NCBI GenBank assembly: GCA_964036665.1
Contig: OZ038532.1
Location: 2,232,001 to 2,296,000 of the forward strand
Direction: 5' to 3'
DNA from: Gordius sp. MW1
Taxonomy: Eukaryota > Nematomorpha > Gordioida > Gordea > Gordiidae
Length of the DNA: 64,000 nt
Shown: in pieces, positions 1 through 12,900 of the stretch
Layout: each line of letters opens with the position of its first letter
Position numbering within the stretch: the stretch's first letter is position 1
Notes under the pieces: model-generated
Databases searched by the model: none
Seen by the model: only the letters and a program-made list of their open reading frames with translations
Told to the model about the DNA's origin: nothing
Position numbers and translations under genes: made by a program

Positions 1-536
1 TTTTTTTACAACGCAAAAAAAATATAATTTGTCCAAAACGCAATGTAACACTAAAAGATCTCTTTGTGTTCGTCTCGACCCGATTTTAAATTTTGTTAAA
101 GAAAATAGTTAAACGGTCCCCTATCCATTTAAGTCTCCTATTGTAAGGCCTGTAATGACGAAACTCAAGTTAAGTTAATGGATAAAATATGGGTTTAATG
201 ACATTTATTGCTTCTTAGTGTCTCAAAATATTAGTTATAAAAAATATCGGGTTTGGCGCCATTATATTAATTTTCAGAATCTAAATAATTTATTTTTATA
301 TTTTTCACGGCTTGGCCCTAAGAGCTTTCATGATTAAAACGCTTTAGTTCAAAAATGGCTATTAATACCCATTTTTTATGTGTGTTTTTTTCAAATTGTG
401 CAATCATATCAAAACAAAAATCTCTTAAAAGGGCACATACTTTCGTATAAAATCGCTCAAATCAGATTTTTAAATAAAGCTAAAGCCGTTTCTGAAAAAG
501 ATATATAAAAAACAAATCTTAAGTAAAATTCGACAG
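1..536. other. DGK intron, no gene seen
   Basis: AT-rich sequence downstream of DGK exon 22 on the minus strand, so presumably the next intron. No further DGK exon or other coding signal is visible. Confidence 0.5.
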
Positions 537-706
537 TAGACACTGCACGGGCGACCCGGTGAAATTTTAAAATGCTTTCGGCTCGGGTCTGGTTCGGGTT
601 TAAAAGTTTAAAATGCTTTCGGATCGGTAGGGTTCGGGTTTCGAAAAATTTTAAAATGCTTTCGGGTCGGGTTCGGGTTTAAAAAAAGTGACCGCCAAGG
701 TCTCTA
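537..706. mobile_element. hAT-like MITE with CCCGA-type subterminal repeats
   Basis: Ends TAGACACTGCACGGG and, reversed, TAGAGACC. Inside are direct repeats of the type TCGGGTCGGGTTCGGGTTT. Same design as the larger hAT element at 29116-30311. Inserted in the intron after DGK exon 22. Confidence 0.7.
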
Positions 707-744
707 ATTGACGGTAATAAAGATAATTATTATGAGATTTTTAC

Positions 745-959
745 CATTCGATAAGAAGAGATGCGGTCGCTTTAAAGGCTTCTAAAGAGTTGATTTCTTC
801 GTCTAAGACACTAGAAAGTCGCTTTATAAAGGGGGAGGCTATGGAATGCCTTTGTCTAAGATCTCTCAATGGTGAAGTCAACGATTTTTTCCTGAGCTGA
901 GGTACAGTATTACTATCCCCAGTGTTTGCGTTCCAAATCTTTAAAATTGCTTCAAAAGC
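745..959 (-). CDS. DGKH: DGK exon 22: start of C-terminal region
   Basis: Codes residues 1443-1513. It opens AFEAILKIW, matching the human RDRAFESTLKSW continuation of the accessory domain. It ends [19 protein letters not shown], resembling the human [20 protein letters not shown] segment. The acceptor is TTTTAG before GCTTTTG and the donor is GTAAAA in phase 2. It is the last kinase exon visible, and later exons must lie to the left. Its acceptor and first codons are repeated just upstream (see 928-2951). Confidence 0.88.
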
Positions 960-3900
960 CTAAAATATATATAATCATGAAAATGGAATTGAAATGATTA
1001 AAATCGATCTTAAAGCGTTCCAGATCTTTAAAATTGCTTCAAAAGCCTAAAATATGTATAATCATGAAAATGGAATTGAAATCATAACTCGGGCCTTCGG
1101 CCCTCGTGGGAAGGGGGAGAAGGGAAGGGAAGAGGGGAAGGGAAGGGGGGACGACTCATCTGTACTTCGTATAAATGTATCATATTTGCTATGCAATTTA
1201 TGGGCGAGAAAGGTGGGAAGGGGCGAGAATGCCTATAGGGGGGTATTAAATGCCTAATGATTAATTAATTATTTATACAAATTTTCCATTATAGGCAAAA
1301 TGATATAGGCAAAATGTAATATAGGCAAGGGTTAGGGTTAGATTTAGTGTTTGCACCTAGTTGCGTATTACATTAGTTTTTATTGATTATGGGTCTAACA
1401 AACATTATATTATAAAACAACACAATGTTAAGAATTTGCAGAATTGTTGGGAGAAATGTTTTGTTGAATTTGAACAATTTTTAATTAAAAAAATCAAAAA
1501 TTTGGCCAATGGTCACTTTTTCTCTATTGGTCAGTACCAACAGATACTCTATAAGTCAATGATAGCCAAAAAAATGGAAAAAAAAATTTTGATGCTCACT
1601 TTGGCCAATGGTCATTTTTTTCCATTGGTCAGCAGCCAGGACACGGTAAAAGTGGGTATAAATTCATAAGAGTAAAAAAAAACGAAAAAAAAATTTTCAA
1701 ATCACATTTTTACCAATGGTCCCCATTGGTCAGCAGCCAGGACACGGTAAAAGTGGATATAAATTCATAATAGTCAAAAAAAACGAAAAAAAAGTTTTCG
1801 AATCACATTTTGGCCAATGGTCATTTTATTCCATTGGTCAGCAGCCAGCGGACGGCCAAAAAGTGATAATAGCAATGGTAGGAACAGGAACAATCATAAT
1901 AGTCAAAAAAAAACGAAAAAAATATTTTCGATTCACATTTTGGCCAATGGTCATTTTTTCCATCGGTCAGGAGCCAGCGGACGGCTAAAAAGTCATAATA
2001 GCAATGGTAGTAACAGGAACAATCATAATAGTCAAAAAAAACGAAAAAATAAACTCGAATTCACATTTTGGCCAATGGTCATTTTTTTCAGTGGTCAGCA
2101 GCCAACGGACGGCCAAAAAGTCTTATTATCAATGATAGTAACAAGAACAATCATAGGAGTCAAAAAAACCCGGGATTCTAACCCAAAAACTAGTTAAATT
2201 GCATAGCAATTAAAAGTAAACAACTTTTATTTATGTTTATTATATAACATTGGTCAGCAGCCAGCGGACGGCCAAAAAGTCACAATAGCAATGGTAGAAA
2301 CAGGAACAATCATAATAGTCAAAAAAAAACGAAAAAAATAATTTCGATTCACATTTTGGCCAATGGTCATTTTTTTCATTGGTCAGCAGCCAGCGGACGG
2401 CCAAAAATTCTTATTATCAATGATAGTAACAAGAACAATCATAAGAGTCAAAAAAACTCTGGGATTCTAACCCCAAAACTAGTTAAATTGCATAGCAATT
2501 AAAAAGTAAACAACTTTTATTTATGTTTATTATATAACTAGTTAAATTGCATAGCATTAAAAGTAAACAACATTTATCTATGTTTATTATATAATAGATA
2601 ATTTAACAAATCTTATATATAACACACCGAGGGAGATAGAGATGAGGGGTGGGGCACCTCTTATGCATTAATTTAAAAAATAACACAGCGAGGGAGATAG
2701 AGATGAGGGGTGGGGCACCTCTTTCTCATGCATTAATTTAAAAAATCCATAACCTAATATACCCAATGCAAATAGATAGGGAGGGTAACGGACAACGGAC
2801 AACCAAAAAACGAGCCCATAAATTGCATAGCAATTAAAAAGCAATCATAAAGCGTTCCAGATCTTTAAAATTGCTTCAAAAGCCTAAAATATTTATAGTT
2901 AAATTTTATCATGAAAATGGAATTGAAATTATAAAAGATCGATCTTATAGTCAGTGCAGAAAAGAGAAAGACAACCAAATATTCATCCCTCCCGGATATA
3001 ATATTCATTCCTATGAGCGTAGCCAGGTTTTGGATTAGAGGGGGGGGGGCAAAACGCGTAAAAGTTCAAATAAGAAGGGGCAAAACAACATTTTTTTAAT
3101 TTTTAAGGGTTTTTGCATTAAATTTTTTTTTTGTCATTTAGGGGGGGGCACCCCCCCCCTAACTATGCTCATGTTCATTACCGTAGTGGCAACCACAACC
3201 GGAAACTTAAGCTTAGTGTTTTAAAAGTGGCTGGTTTTGTTTGGTCGACCTCGGGTTTTAGTCGATTAAACATAAACAGACCCCAACGGTTTTTTGGTCT
3301 GTTTTTATTAGTCGCATAAATAGATCTGAGTATGTTTAGTCGAAAAACCAAAAGTTGACCATACGAAACCCAGCCATTATTACAACACTACTTGGGCCGC
3401 TGTCTTGAAACAAATTGGAAAAGCGATCCCTAACGTCTCATTAGATTTTAGAGACTACTTTTTATCAGGCAATAGATCATTCGTTAAATCCAACAAGATT
3501 TCCATATACGGATCAATGTTCCGTTTAGTTATAGCGCGTTTTGATAGTTTTTTAATCGTGAATGTAAATTTTTTTTTTATATCATCTCAATAAATTTAAA
3601 AAAACGAGCTAATTATGGGCATATACTAAGAAGGGAGACGAATGATATAAGTCTCGAAAAGTACTGGGGTACCGGGGAAGAGAACGACCTCGTGTCACGT
3701 GGAAAGGGCATGTCGATAAAGTAGGGTGGCAAAAACGGCTGGGTTTAGTTTGGTCGACCGCCTATTAATGCGCTTAAGAAAAACAGATTAAAAAATCTTT
3801 GGTTTGTCTATGTTAAGTCGACTAAAACCGAAGGTCGACCGAACAAAACCGAGCCGTTTTTTACAACACTACCCCCTCAAGATGGAAGAAACTCATTATA

Positions 3901-6900
3901 ACAAACCCCACAACAGTGGGACCAAATAACTGACAAAGATGAAGAAAACATATGTTATAAAACGTGGTAACACAAGGATAAAAGCTCTTGTTGACCTTAT
4001 CTCTAACTAGCATTTGAGCCCTGTCTTTATGAACGATTCTAATGCAACCCGGTGGTTGAATCCAAGCTTCCCCATCTACTTGTATAGGAACACCAGGGTC
4101 CGTTGGTTCGCCAGTAATAGTTATTTTAACGCTCCTACATTGCGCTATTCTATGGTGTTGTATGTTAAGCACTTTAGAAACCGCTAGCTGATGACTCCCA
4201 AAAACTGCCACAACTTCCAGTATTTTGTCGTCGAACGAAGGCGACAAAAATATCTACACGACCATGCGGGGCCCAATCAATAAATCGTGCAAAAAAGTTA
4301 ATATATCATACATATGCGAAGTTTAAAAAATTTGTATTTTAGTGATTATTTTTAAAGTGATGTTATTTGCTTGGGTTGATAACGGCTATTTGAGCAGCTT
4401 TAATTTTAAGAAGGTAAAATAGGGGAAATAAAAACTTAGCATTAGATAAATTTTACCTGTAACCGTGTTATTCAAATCATGAAACGAAAATCGGAAATAA
4501 AGTTTTAAAAAATTTGTTCTTAAAACCGCATCACATTAGATTTAAAGAATACTTAGTGTACCTTTTACTTTATAAAAACTTAGCAACCTGGTCCAGTAAA
4601 TGTTTAAAAACCTACCAAAAACAATATTAAGTATTTTTACATCTTTAAAGGGTATAAAAAGGATAGGGCAGAAATGAAATATCAAAGTTTTTAATAAAAG
4701 AAATGCGAAATCACAACTAATTCAATCCAAACCCTTTATTAAATTACAAACACCAATTTATGATATCACTTTTCTCAAATAAAATTTAACAGAAAACTCA
4801 AGCACATCTAAGGAGTATATCAAAGTTTATCAACACGCCTTCTGTTGACTACATGACAACTTTAAATTATAATGTGAAACTAATAAACAGTCCTTACATC
4901 ATCTTCTTTTTTGCCACCCCAAAAATTGGTGCCTCCAGCGTAGCTACAAAATATCACAAAAAATAAGGGTTTAATAATAATAGTTTAATAAATATCAATA
5001 AAAAAAGTATAATAAAAATATTTAAAACCTCGAAATGTTGAGTATAACTATGCCTTGTAAACTAGGTAGAGGGATTCTAATCCCATCACATTCCAGGTGA
5101 ACTCTCTGCTCCAAGTTTTTAAAAGTATTCTGAAGCAATTCTTTAGTTCCTAGAAGCCCATACCACATTATATTTCTCGTGCGACTGCATAATGAAAGTG
5201 TAAAACATAAAATATTTTAAGATTCTCAGAAAAGACAAGGTTTATATTAAAAAAATAAAATTGTTAAGCTGTCTTGCCTAGCTTTATCAGGATGTATTTC
5301 GCGTTTGTTGTGAAAATCTAAGGAAATCTTAGCATCCAAACCTATTCCAAAATAATTGTTCATAACGCATTTCTCTTTGAGACAATGCCTAGGATAAAAT
5401 ATATAAAATTAATTTAGTGAAAAAAGGATTTGCTAAATAATTAAACTTTTTATATTATTTTTAAAAGGTTGATTGTCGTAATAAATTTTAATATTTGTTT
5501 AAAAAAATATTGCTGATGTATTAGTTAATAATATTTTAATTAATCCTATATTGAAAAAATTATAACTTAAAACAGCTAAAACTTCAGGAATTAGTTCCTA
5601 TCCAGACTTGGACATATTACGTTTTTTAAATGTAACTTGGCAGAGTAATATAATTTAAAATATAAAGAAAACAAAATTACTCGATAGGCTATTTATTCAC
5701 TTAAAATATGTTTTATAAAAACAAATTTTTCATATTATTTTGGGCTAAAATTTACAATGGGAAAGCGTCGACATCCATGAGTGGAAGGGCGGGAGCACAC
5801 AGTGCATCAGCATTGGCTAGTAAAACTTGGCCAATCAGATTTCCACAAACCGAGGCGCATAGACTTTCATTTACGGCTAAAAGGAGAAAATTATAACAAA
5901 TAAATCAAATTATGTGTAAACAAAATAAATTTCAAAAAAACGTAAAGGTTTATTAATTTTGCAAAAATGTTAAAAAATTAAAGAAATTAGGTTCAAAAAA
6001 CTAAAAATATTCGATAAAAATTAGTCGAGAACTATATCTTAAATCGATATTTCTTCATATATTTCAAGAAACAAAAATGGGGATTTTTTTTAAATGTTTT
6101 AATAGCAAAATTTTTTTAATTTTTAAGCGCAAAGATTTATTAATTTTGCAAAAATGTTACAAAATCATGGGTCAAAAAACTAAAAATTTTATATGAAAAT
6201 TAGTCGAGAACTAAAATTAAAAATGCTTATTTTTTCATATATATCTAAGAAAACATGGAATTTTTTATATTTTCATAGCAAAAAACATTATATTTTTACC
6301 GGAATAATTAATTCTAGGAGTATCGCTAATTAAACCGTATGACGATTGTTTAACTTTGGGGCCTTTATGAACGTGTTTAAAACCGCCCGTAGAAGAAGAT
6401 TCATCTCCTGCATTATCATCTCCGAGGGTTGCCTTAGAATTTTCTACAGAACTTTTAACTCTGTAATTCTTTTGTAGATGACTCCCTTGTACAATGGAAG
6501 ATCTCGGGTGTGCGAAGGATTGTGGACTAAATAATAAGCCAGACCTTAGAGTTTTCGGGGATAATTTGCCAGAAATTTTGGTCGGTAACTTAAAAACGGA
6601 ACCACGGCTCAGTCTTCTACTTATGATATTTCCCAGGGATGAAGTACTAGCTTTTACGGCTGCGTTTTCCAAATTGCTAAGGCGTTTACCACCTTCGATA
6701 AAATCCTGTTTATTTTCCGGGCCAAGCTTATTTACGGTGATACTGCTTTTTCCCGTGTTTTTGGAGTTTGCAGAGAGTGAAGCTGAAGAAGAATAGCTAC
6801 TGCTAGATGACGAAGAATGAATCGAAGCTTGATCAATTAAACTGGGTGCTGGGCTCAAGGGTGGCTGCAAAGAATTGCTATTCATTCCAACACCACCACC

Positions 6901-9900
6901 TATCGCATAGATTAGGGGATACCATATTTAGTCGCCATTTTGAAACGTGCAATTACATAAATTTACACGCCTTATGAGTTAAATAATAAACTATGGGAGA
7001 TAAGTATGCGAGAATTCATTTTATCAAATTATTTTGGAATATAGGCACTAACATTATATCCAAATCATAAAAAAGCTAAGTAAATATTAAATAATAATTT
7101 GTAGATGGCCTACAGTTTTAGCGCAAATGTTCTACTCTTACGAATTGGTTAAACGATGTTTTTTCGATATATACAACCATTTATATGCAAAAATTACTAT
7201 AAAACATATGAAAATTCTTGTAGTGAGTATATTTCAATATAACAGAATACACTTTTTAACGTTGATAAGCAGTGTATGCCGTTTTTACAACACTATTATG
7301 GTTTTACTTTTTAACTATTTTATCAAAAACTATGAAACCATCATTTCGATCTGAATTTCTAATTTTTTACAAGTTTTAAAAGAAAACGTATACTTTGTTA
7401 ATATAAATTTTTTGCTAAATTTTACATTAGCAATTTAATAAGTTTTATTAAACAAATTAAACATAGCTATTATACAAATTAAACTTACTTTGGGAAATTG
7501 AAGATCTATTAGATGCCATGGGATATGTAAGGATATTTTTAGTTTGAGAAGAGCGCGACGGAGATTCTAAAGACAGATCTTGAATTAGAACTTCTGGAAT
7601 AACCATGTTTGGCTTTCTATTACCTACATCAATAAATGTATCACATATATTTAGTACATTTTTCAGAAACTTTTATATTTCTAGTAAATTCATTTAATTT
7701 TTCCAGTGTTTTTGGGGAAAGAATTTACCCAGGGAATCGGTTATGTTTGAATCTTCATTATTATCAGCTAGCATGGCCAAAGATCGAGCTAATAATTTAA
7801 GATTTTTCAATCTTTCTAACAGGCACTGCCTCAATTCCTCACAAGATTGTGAGGTTTCTGTCCCAAATAAGGCAGAAACAGATGAAGGTCTCCTACTAAC
7901 GGATGGACTTGCAGTAGCAGATATATCGAAAACATCTAATTCAGCCTCGTCTTCTTCCCCCATTTCAGAAGCATCTCCATCGTAATTCGACGATTCTATA
8001 ATTAATTTTTTTTGGAAATGATTTTCAAATCAATTTTTCTTTTTTAAACTAATTTTTTGTAGTAATTGTAGAATATTCTAATGAATTTCGTTTTTTTCGG
8101 TTAAAAGTTAATTTTCACGTAACAAAGTTACATATATATGCGCAATACAAAAAAGGCATATTGGTTCAATACAAAGATCAATTTATCTTTATCTTCTAAA
8201 ATGGGCCAACAGCCGGCAAAGGATTTAAAGTTGTATCGTACAACAAGAATCTTAGTTGATGCCTAAGTAAAAAGGATGCGGATATTTTAGATTTTCCATC
8301 TTTGAAACTTATTTTTTGTAGTAAAAATTAGTATATTTTAATGAAAATTTCAATTTACGTGTCCGATTTTTGTTGTAATTGTTAAATGCGTGAGATGGAA
8401 GTTGTAGATAATTTGCATTGTCGACACTCGGTTGATTATAAGTGTAATTTGGTTGCAGTAAACTTTTTGAACCGAAATTTTGATCCTTCAAGCAAAATGG
8501 AAGATAAAACGTATAAATTCGGAAATTAATTTAAAATTTGAAAGAAAATTAATTTATGCTTATTTATTTAATATACACCTAGATTTAATGTTGTAAAAAC
8601 GGCTGGGTTTTGTTTGGTCGACCTTTAGTTTTAGTCCAAACATAAACAAATCAAAGATTTATCGGTCTGCTTTTCTTAGTCGCATAAACAGACTAAAAGT
8701 TTTTCGGTCAAATCTTTGATCTGTTTATGTTTAGTTTACATTAAATAAAAGGTTGACCAAACAAAACCCAGCCGTTTCCATAACACTACCTAAATTTAAT
8801 AGAAATCTCAACTTGTTTACTAAAAATTAAAGCGTATACTGCGGATTTAACTTTAAAAAATTTCCCATTTGAAAACAAATAAAAGGTTGCACTATTAATT
8901 AGCCAAGAAATAAGAAAACTCCGACAACTAATCTAAATTAAACATAGCATAGCTTAAAAAAAAGAAGGTACGAATAACAAATAACAAGCTTAAAATATAG
9001 TGCGATGTGATAAATTAATACATAAAAAAACACATATTATATAATGCAAACTCAAAAACCCGTATTATTTTCATTAATTTCAATCAAAATTACATTATTT
9101 TGGGGGGTAGGAGAGGGGCTTCTTACATCTCTACTACCCAACTCTTCACTTTCTCCCACCATGGAAGAGGTTGAAAAGTCCAACAAACTTTCTACGGACG
9201 TGCTACCAAAACCCGAACCCGAACCCGGTCGGGCGGGTCGGGCCAGAAGCATTTCGACCGGCCTCGTGGTAAGTGGAGAGGGTGGGGACACGATAAGGTC
9301 AACTTTATTCATTGGAGATCTACATTTCCAAATTGTATCATCATTTCCATCTACAGCGTCTTCAGCATTAGGCTTGGGTGGTGATATGGTAAAATCGAAA
9401 AAACGTTTTCTCATTTCTACTATGGCAGAATCCGGGTTATTAGACTCTTTCATTTTCCCTATGGATTTTGCCTGTTCTGCTGCTACGGGGGCAAATAAAC
9501 TTGTTGGAGTGCCGGGACATTCGTAGAATTCGTTATAATCAATATTATGGGTACCACTGCCACTTTCGATAGGCGAGCATGCTACAAGGGTATCATTGGG
9601 TGAGTTCGATAAATTATTGATCTCTTCGACCGATACGTAAGAATCATGTCCAGGCTTATCTTGGAAACAACCTAAGTTGTCCGGTAGGCAGCGTGGAATC
9701 CAAATAGCCGTCGGGTCAGTGTTGGGGTCGTTTAAGACCCCAGAAACGCATTCAACTTCTTTAAGGTCGCTGAGGATTTTAGTTAAATCCCCGAAAACGC
9801 ATTGCAAACCACTTTCCAATTTCTCCTTATCTATTTTATCTACGTCAGGGGGTGCTCCCAAATTTTCAACCGTTTCCAACGGTGAATTGCCTCGAGTAGA

Positions 9901-12900
9901 TGAGGTTGTACAATTCAAGATGTCGAGCACGTGGGATTTCATCTTTTGAGCGTTATTTATAAGGGCCGAAGAACAATTAATACTATCGGGATTGTCTATC
10001 GTTGTGGTGGAAGTTAAAATTTGGTCTAGGAGAAATAACAAACTAATGAGATGATCCCTAATCATCGCTTCTATTAGTGGGGGAGGTGGAGGGCTAGTAG
10101 TAATGGTAGAAGGGGATTCGTCATTATTTTTCAAAGTCACGTCGTGCCCCTCGTCAACTGCATTAAGATCGTTCTTAGAGGCGTAAGTGCTCCGTGCCAA
10201 CGATGAACGGGGTGAAAGTAAGAGTGTTTGTGGTATTTGGGCCACTGCCCCTTGATAATCCATAATGCTCCATCTAAGGAATATTTAGATATTATTATAA
10301 TCAATGATAAATTTACCGTCAATTAGGGACTTGCAAAGTCATTTTTTTAACCCAAACCCAACCAGCATTTTAAAATTTACTATAATCTATATGTGGGTTT
10401 GGATTGATAAAGTAGGTAAAAAGCAATGGTACGCGATATTTCGGGTTATTATAGCAGAATAATTAAATAAAGTATGTCTTATTTGTGCACATTTCAAAAT
10501 GGCGGACAAATGGTAGTACACTTATTTGAAGTTGGTGAGCAGTCTGCCTATAATCTTAGCCCCAATTAAAAAGAAATCGCCAATAAATTAAAACTCTTTT
10601 AACTATTAATATAAACAAAACAATTGTTAATTGCTATGCAATTTATGGGCTCGTTTTTGGTTGTCCGTCCGTTGTCCTCCCTATCTATTTGCATTGGGTA
10701 TATTAGGTTATCGCTTTTTTAAATTAATGCATGAGAAAGAGGTGCCCCACCCCTCATCTCGTTCTCATGCATAAGAGGTGCCCCACCCCTCATCTCTATC
10801 TCCCTCGGTGTGTTATATATAAGATTTGTTAAATTATCTATTATATAATAAACATAAATAAAAGTTGTTTACTTTTAATTGCTATGCAATTTAACTAGTT
10901 ATATAATAAACATAAATAAAAGTTGTTTACTTTTAATTGCTATGCAATTTAACTAGTTTTTGTTATATAATAAACATAGATAAAAGTTGTTTACTTTTAA
11001 TGCTATGCAATTTAACTAGTTATATAATAAACATAAATAAAAGTTGTTTACTTTTCTATGCAATTTAACTAGTTTTGGGGTTAGAATCCCGGGTTTTTTT
11101 TTGACTTTTATGATTGTTCTTGTTACTATCATTGATAATAAGAATTTTTGGCCGTCCGCTGGCTGCTGACCAATGAAAAAAATGACCATTGGCCAAAATG
11201 TGAATCGAAATTATTTTTTTCGTTTTTTTTGATTATTATGATTGTTCCTGTTTCTACCATTGCTATTATGACTTTTTGGCCGTCCGCTGGCTGCTGACCA
11301 ATGTTATATAATAAACATTAATAAAAGTTGTTTACTTCTAATTGCTATGCAATTTAACTAGTGTTTGGGTTAGAATCCCGGAGTTTTTTTGACTCTTCTG
11401 ATTGTTCTTGTTACTATCATTGATAATAAGACTTTTTGGCCGTCCGTTGGCTGCTGACCAATGAAAAAAATGACCATTGGCCAAAATGTGAATCGAAATT
11501 ATTTTTTTCGTTTTTTTTGACTATTATGATTGTTCCTGTTACTACCATTGCTATTATGACTTTTTGACCGTCCGCTGGCTCCTGACCGATGGAAAACATG
11601 ACCATTGGCCAAAATGTGAATCGAAATTATTTTTTTCGTTTTTTTTTTTGACTATTATGATTGTTCCTGTAACTACCATTGCTATTATGACTTTTTGGCC
11701 GTCCGCTGGCTGCTGACCAATGGAATAAAATGACCATTGGCCAAAATGTGATTCGAAAATTTTTTTTCGTTTTTTTTTGACTATTATCAATTTATATCCA
11801 CTTTTACCGTGTCCTGGCTGCTGACCAATGGAAAAAAATGACCATTGGCCAAAATGTGAATCGAAAATTTTTTTCCTCGTTTTTTTTACTCTTATGAATT
11901 TATATCCACTTTTACCGTGTGCTGGCTGCTGACCAATGGAAAAAAATGACCATTGGCCAAAGTGAGCATCAAAATTTTTTTTCCGTTTTTTTTGGCTATC
12001 ATTGACTTATAGAGTATCTGTTGGTACTGACCAATAGAGAAAAAGTGACCATTGGCCAAATTTTTGATTTTTTTAATTAAAAATTGTTCAAATTCAACAA
12101 AAAATTTCTCCCAACAATTCTGCAAATTCTTAACATTGTGTTGTTTTATAATATAATGTTTGTTAGACCCATAATCACTAAAGGCCATAAAAACTTATGT
12201 AATACGCAACTAGAAGCAAACACTAAATCTAACCCTAACCCTTGCCTATATTACATTTTGCCTATATTACATTTTGCCTATAATGGAAAATTTGTATAAA
12301 TAATTAATTAATCATTAGGCATTTAATACCCCCTATAGGCATTCTCGCCCCTTCCTACCTTTCTCGCCCATAAATTGCATAGCAAATATGATACATTTAT
12401 ACGAAGTACAGATGAGTCGTCCCCCCTTCCCTTCCCCTCTTCCCTTCCCTTCCCCTCTTCCCTTCCCTTCTACCCCTTCCCACGAGGGCCGAAGGCCCGA
12501 GTTTTTTTATTTATTAACCTATTTAATTATATAACTTTATATAGAAATAGACAAAAGGCATAAATTTATTCGAGAAATCCCTTCCGAAATTACACATTAA
12601 AAATAAGGAAATACCTATCTAGCATTTTCACAGATGCCCTTTCAAATCTTTCGATGAGAGTGGTCAATGGGACATCGTCGTCAAATGTGCTACCCCAACC
12701 CAAAACTCGAGACAAATCATTGCCCGTTCCCAATGGAATCAGCCCAACTTGGCACTAAAAAAAAATAAATTTGCACAAATTAAAGTTGGACAAGACAAAA
12801 GGCGATAGACATTATATTTTTCTTCGAAATTGAACCCATATACAAATTAATAACTAGAAAAATTGCCAAATTAAATTCACAAAGTAGCAAATATAAATAG

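Noticed and set aside
1330-1345. GGGTTAGGGTTAG as telomeric repeat
   Set aside because: Only two units, present at the same place in every family A copy (12225 reversed, 38455); part of the element.
1361-2197. ORFs of 90-126 residues in family A
   Set aside because: Repeat-encoded; they follow the tandem units and appear in every copy in different frames.
3600-3715. [14 protein letters not shown]-like frame, resembling the C-terminus of some LINE proteins
   Set aside because: Too short and no adjoining reverse transcriptase sequence.
6494-6796. 100-residue plus-strand ORF
   Set aside because: Antisense shadow of kinase exon 16.
9200-9245. CCCGAACCCGAACCCGG run as a hAT subterminal repeat
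   Set aside because: It lies in-frame in exon 12 (Arg/Pro/Gly/Ser codons), without hAT ends; treated as coincidence, though exonisation of a repeat cannot be excluded.
9044-9526. 160-residue plus-strand ORF
   Set aside because: Antisense shadow of kinase exon 12, which has phase and homology support.
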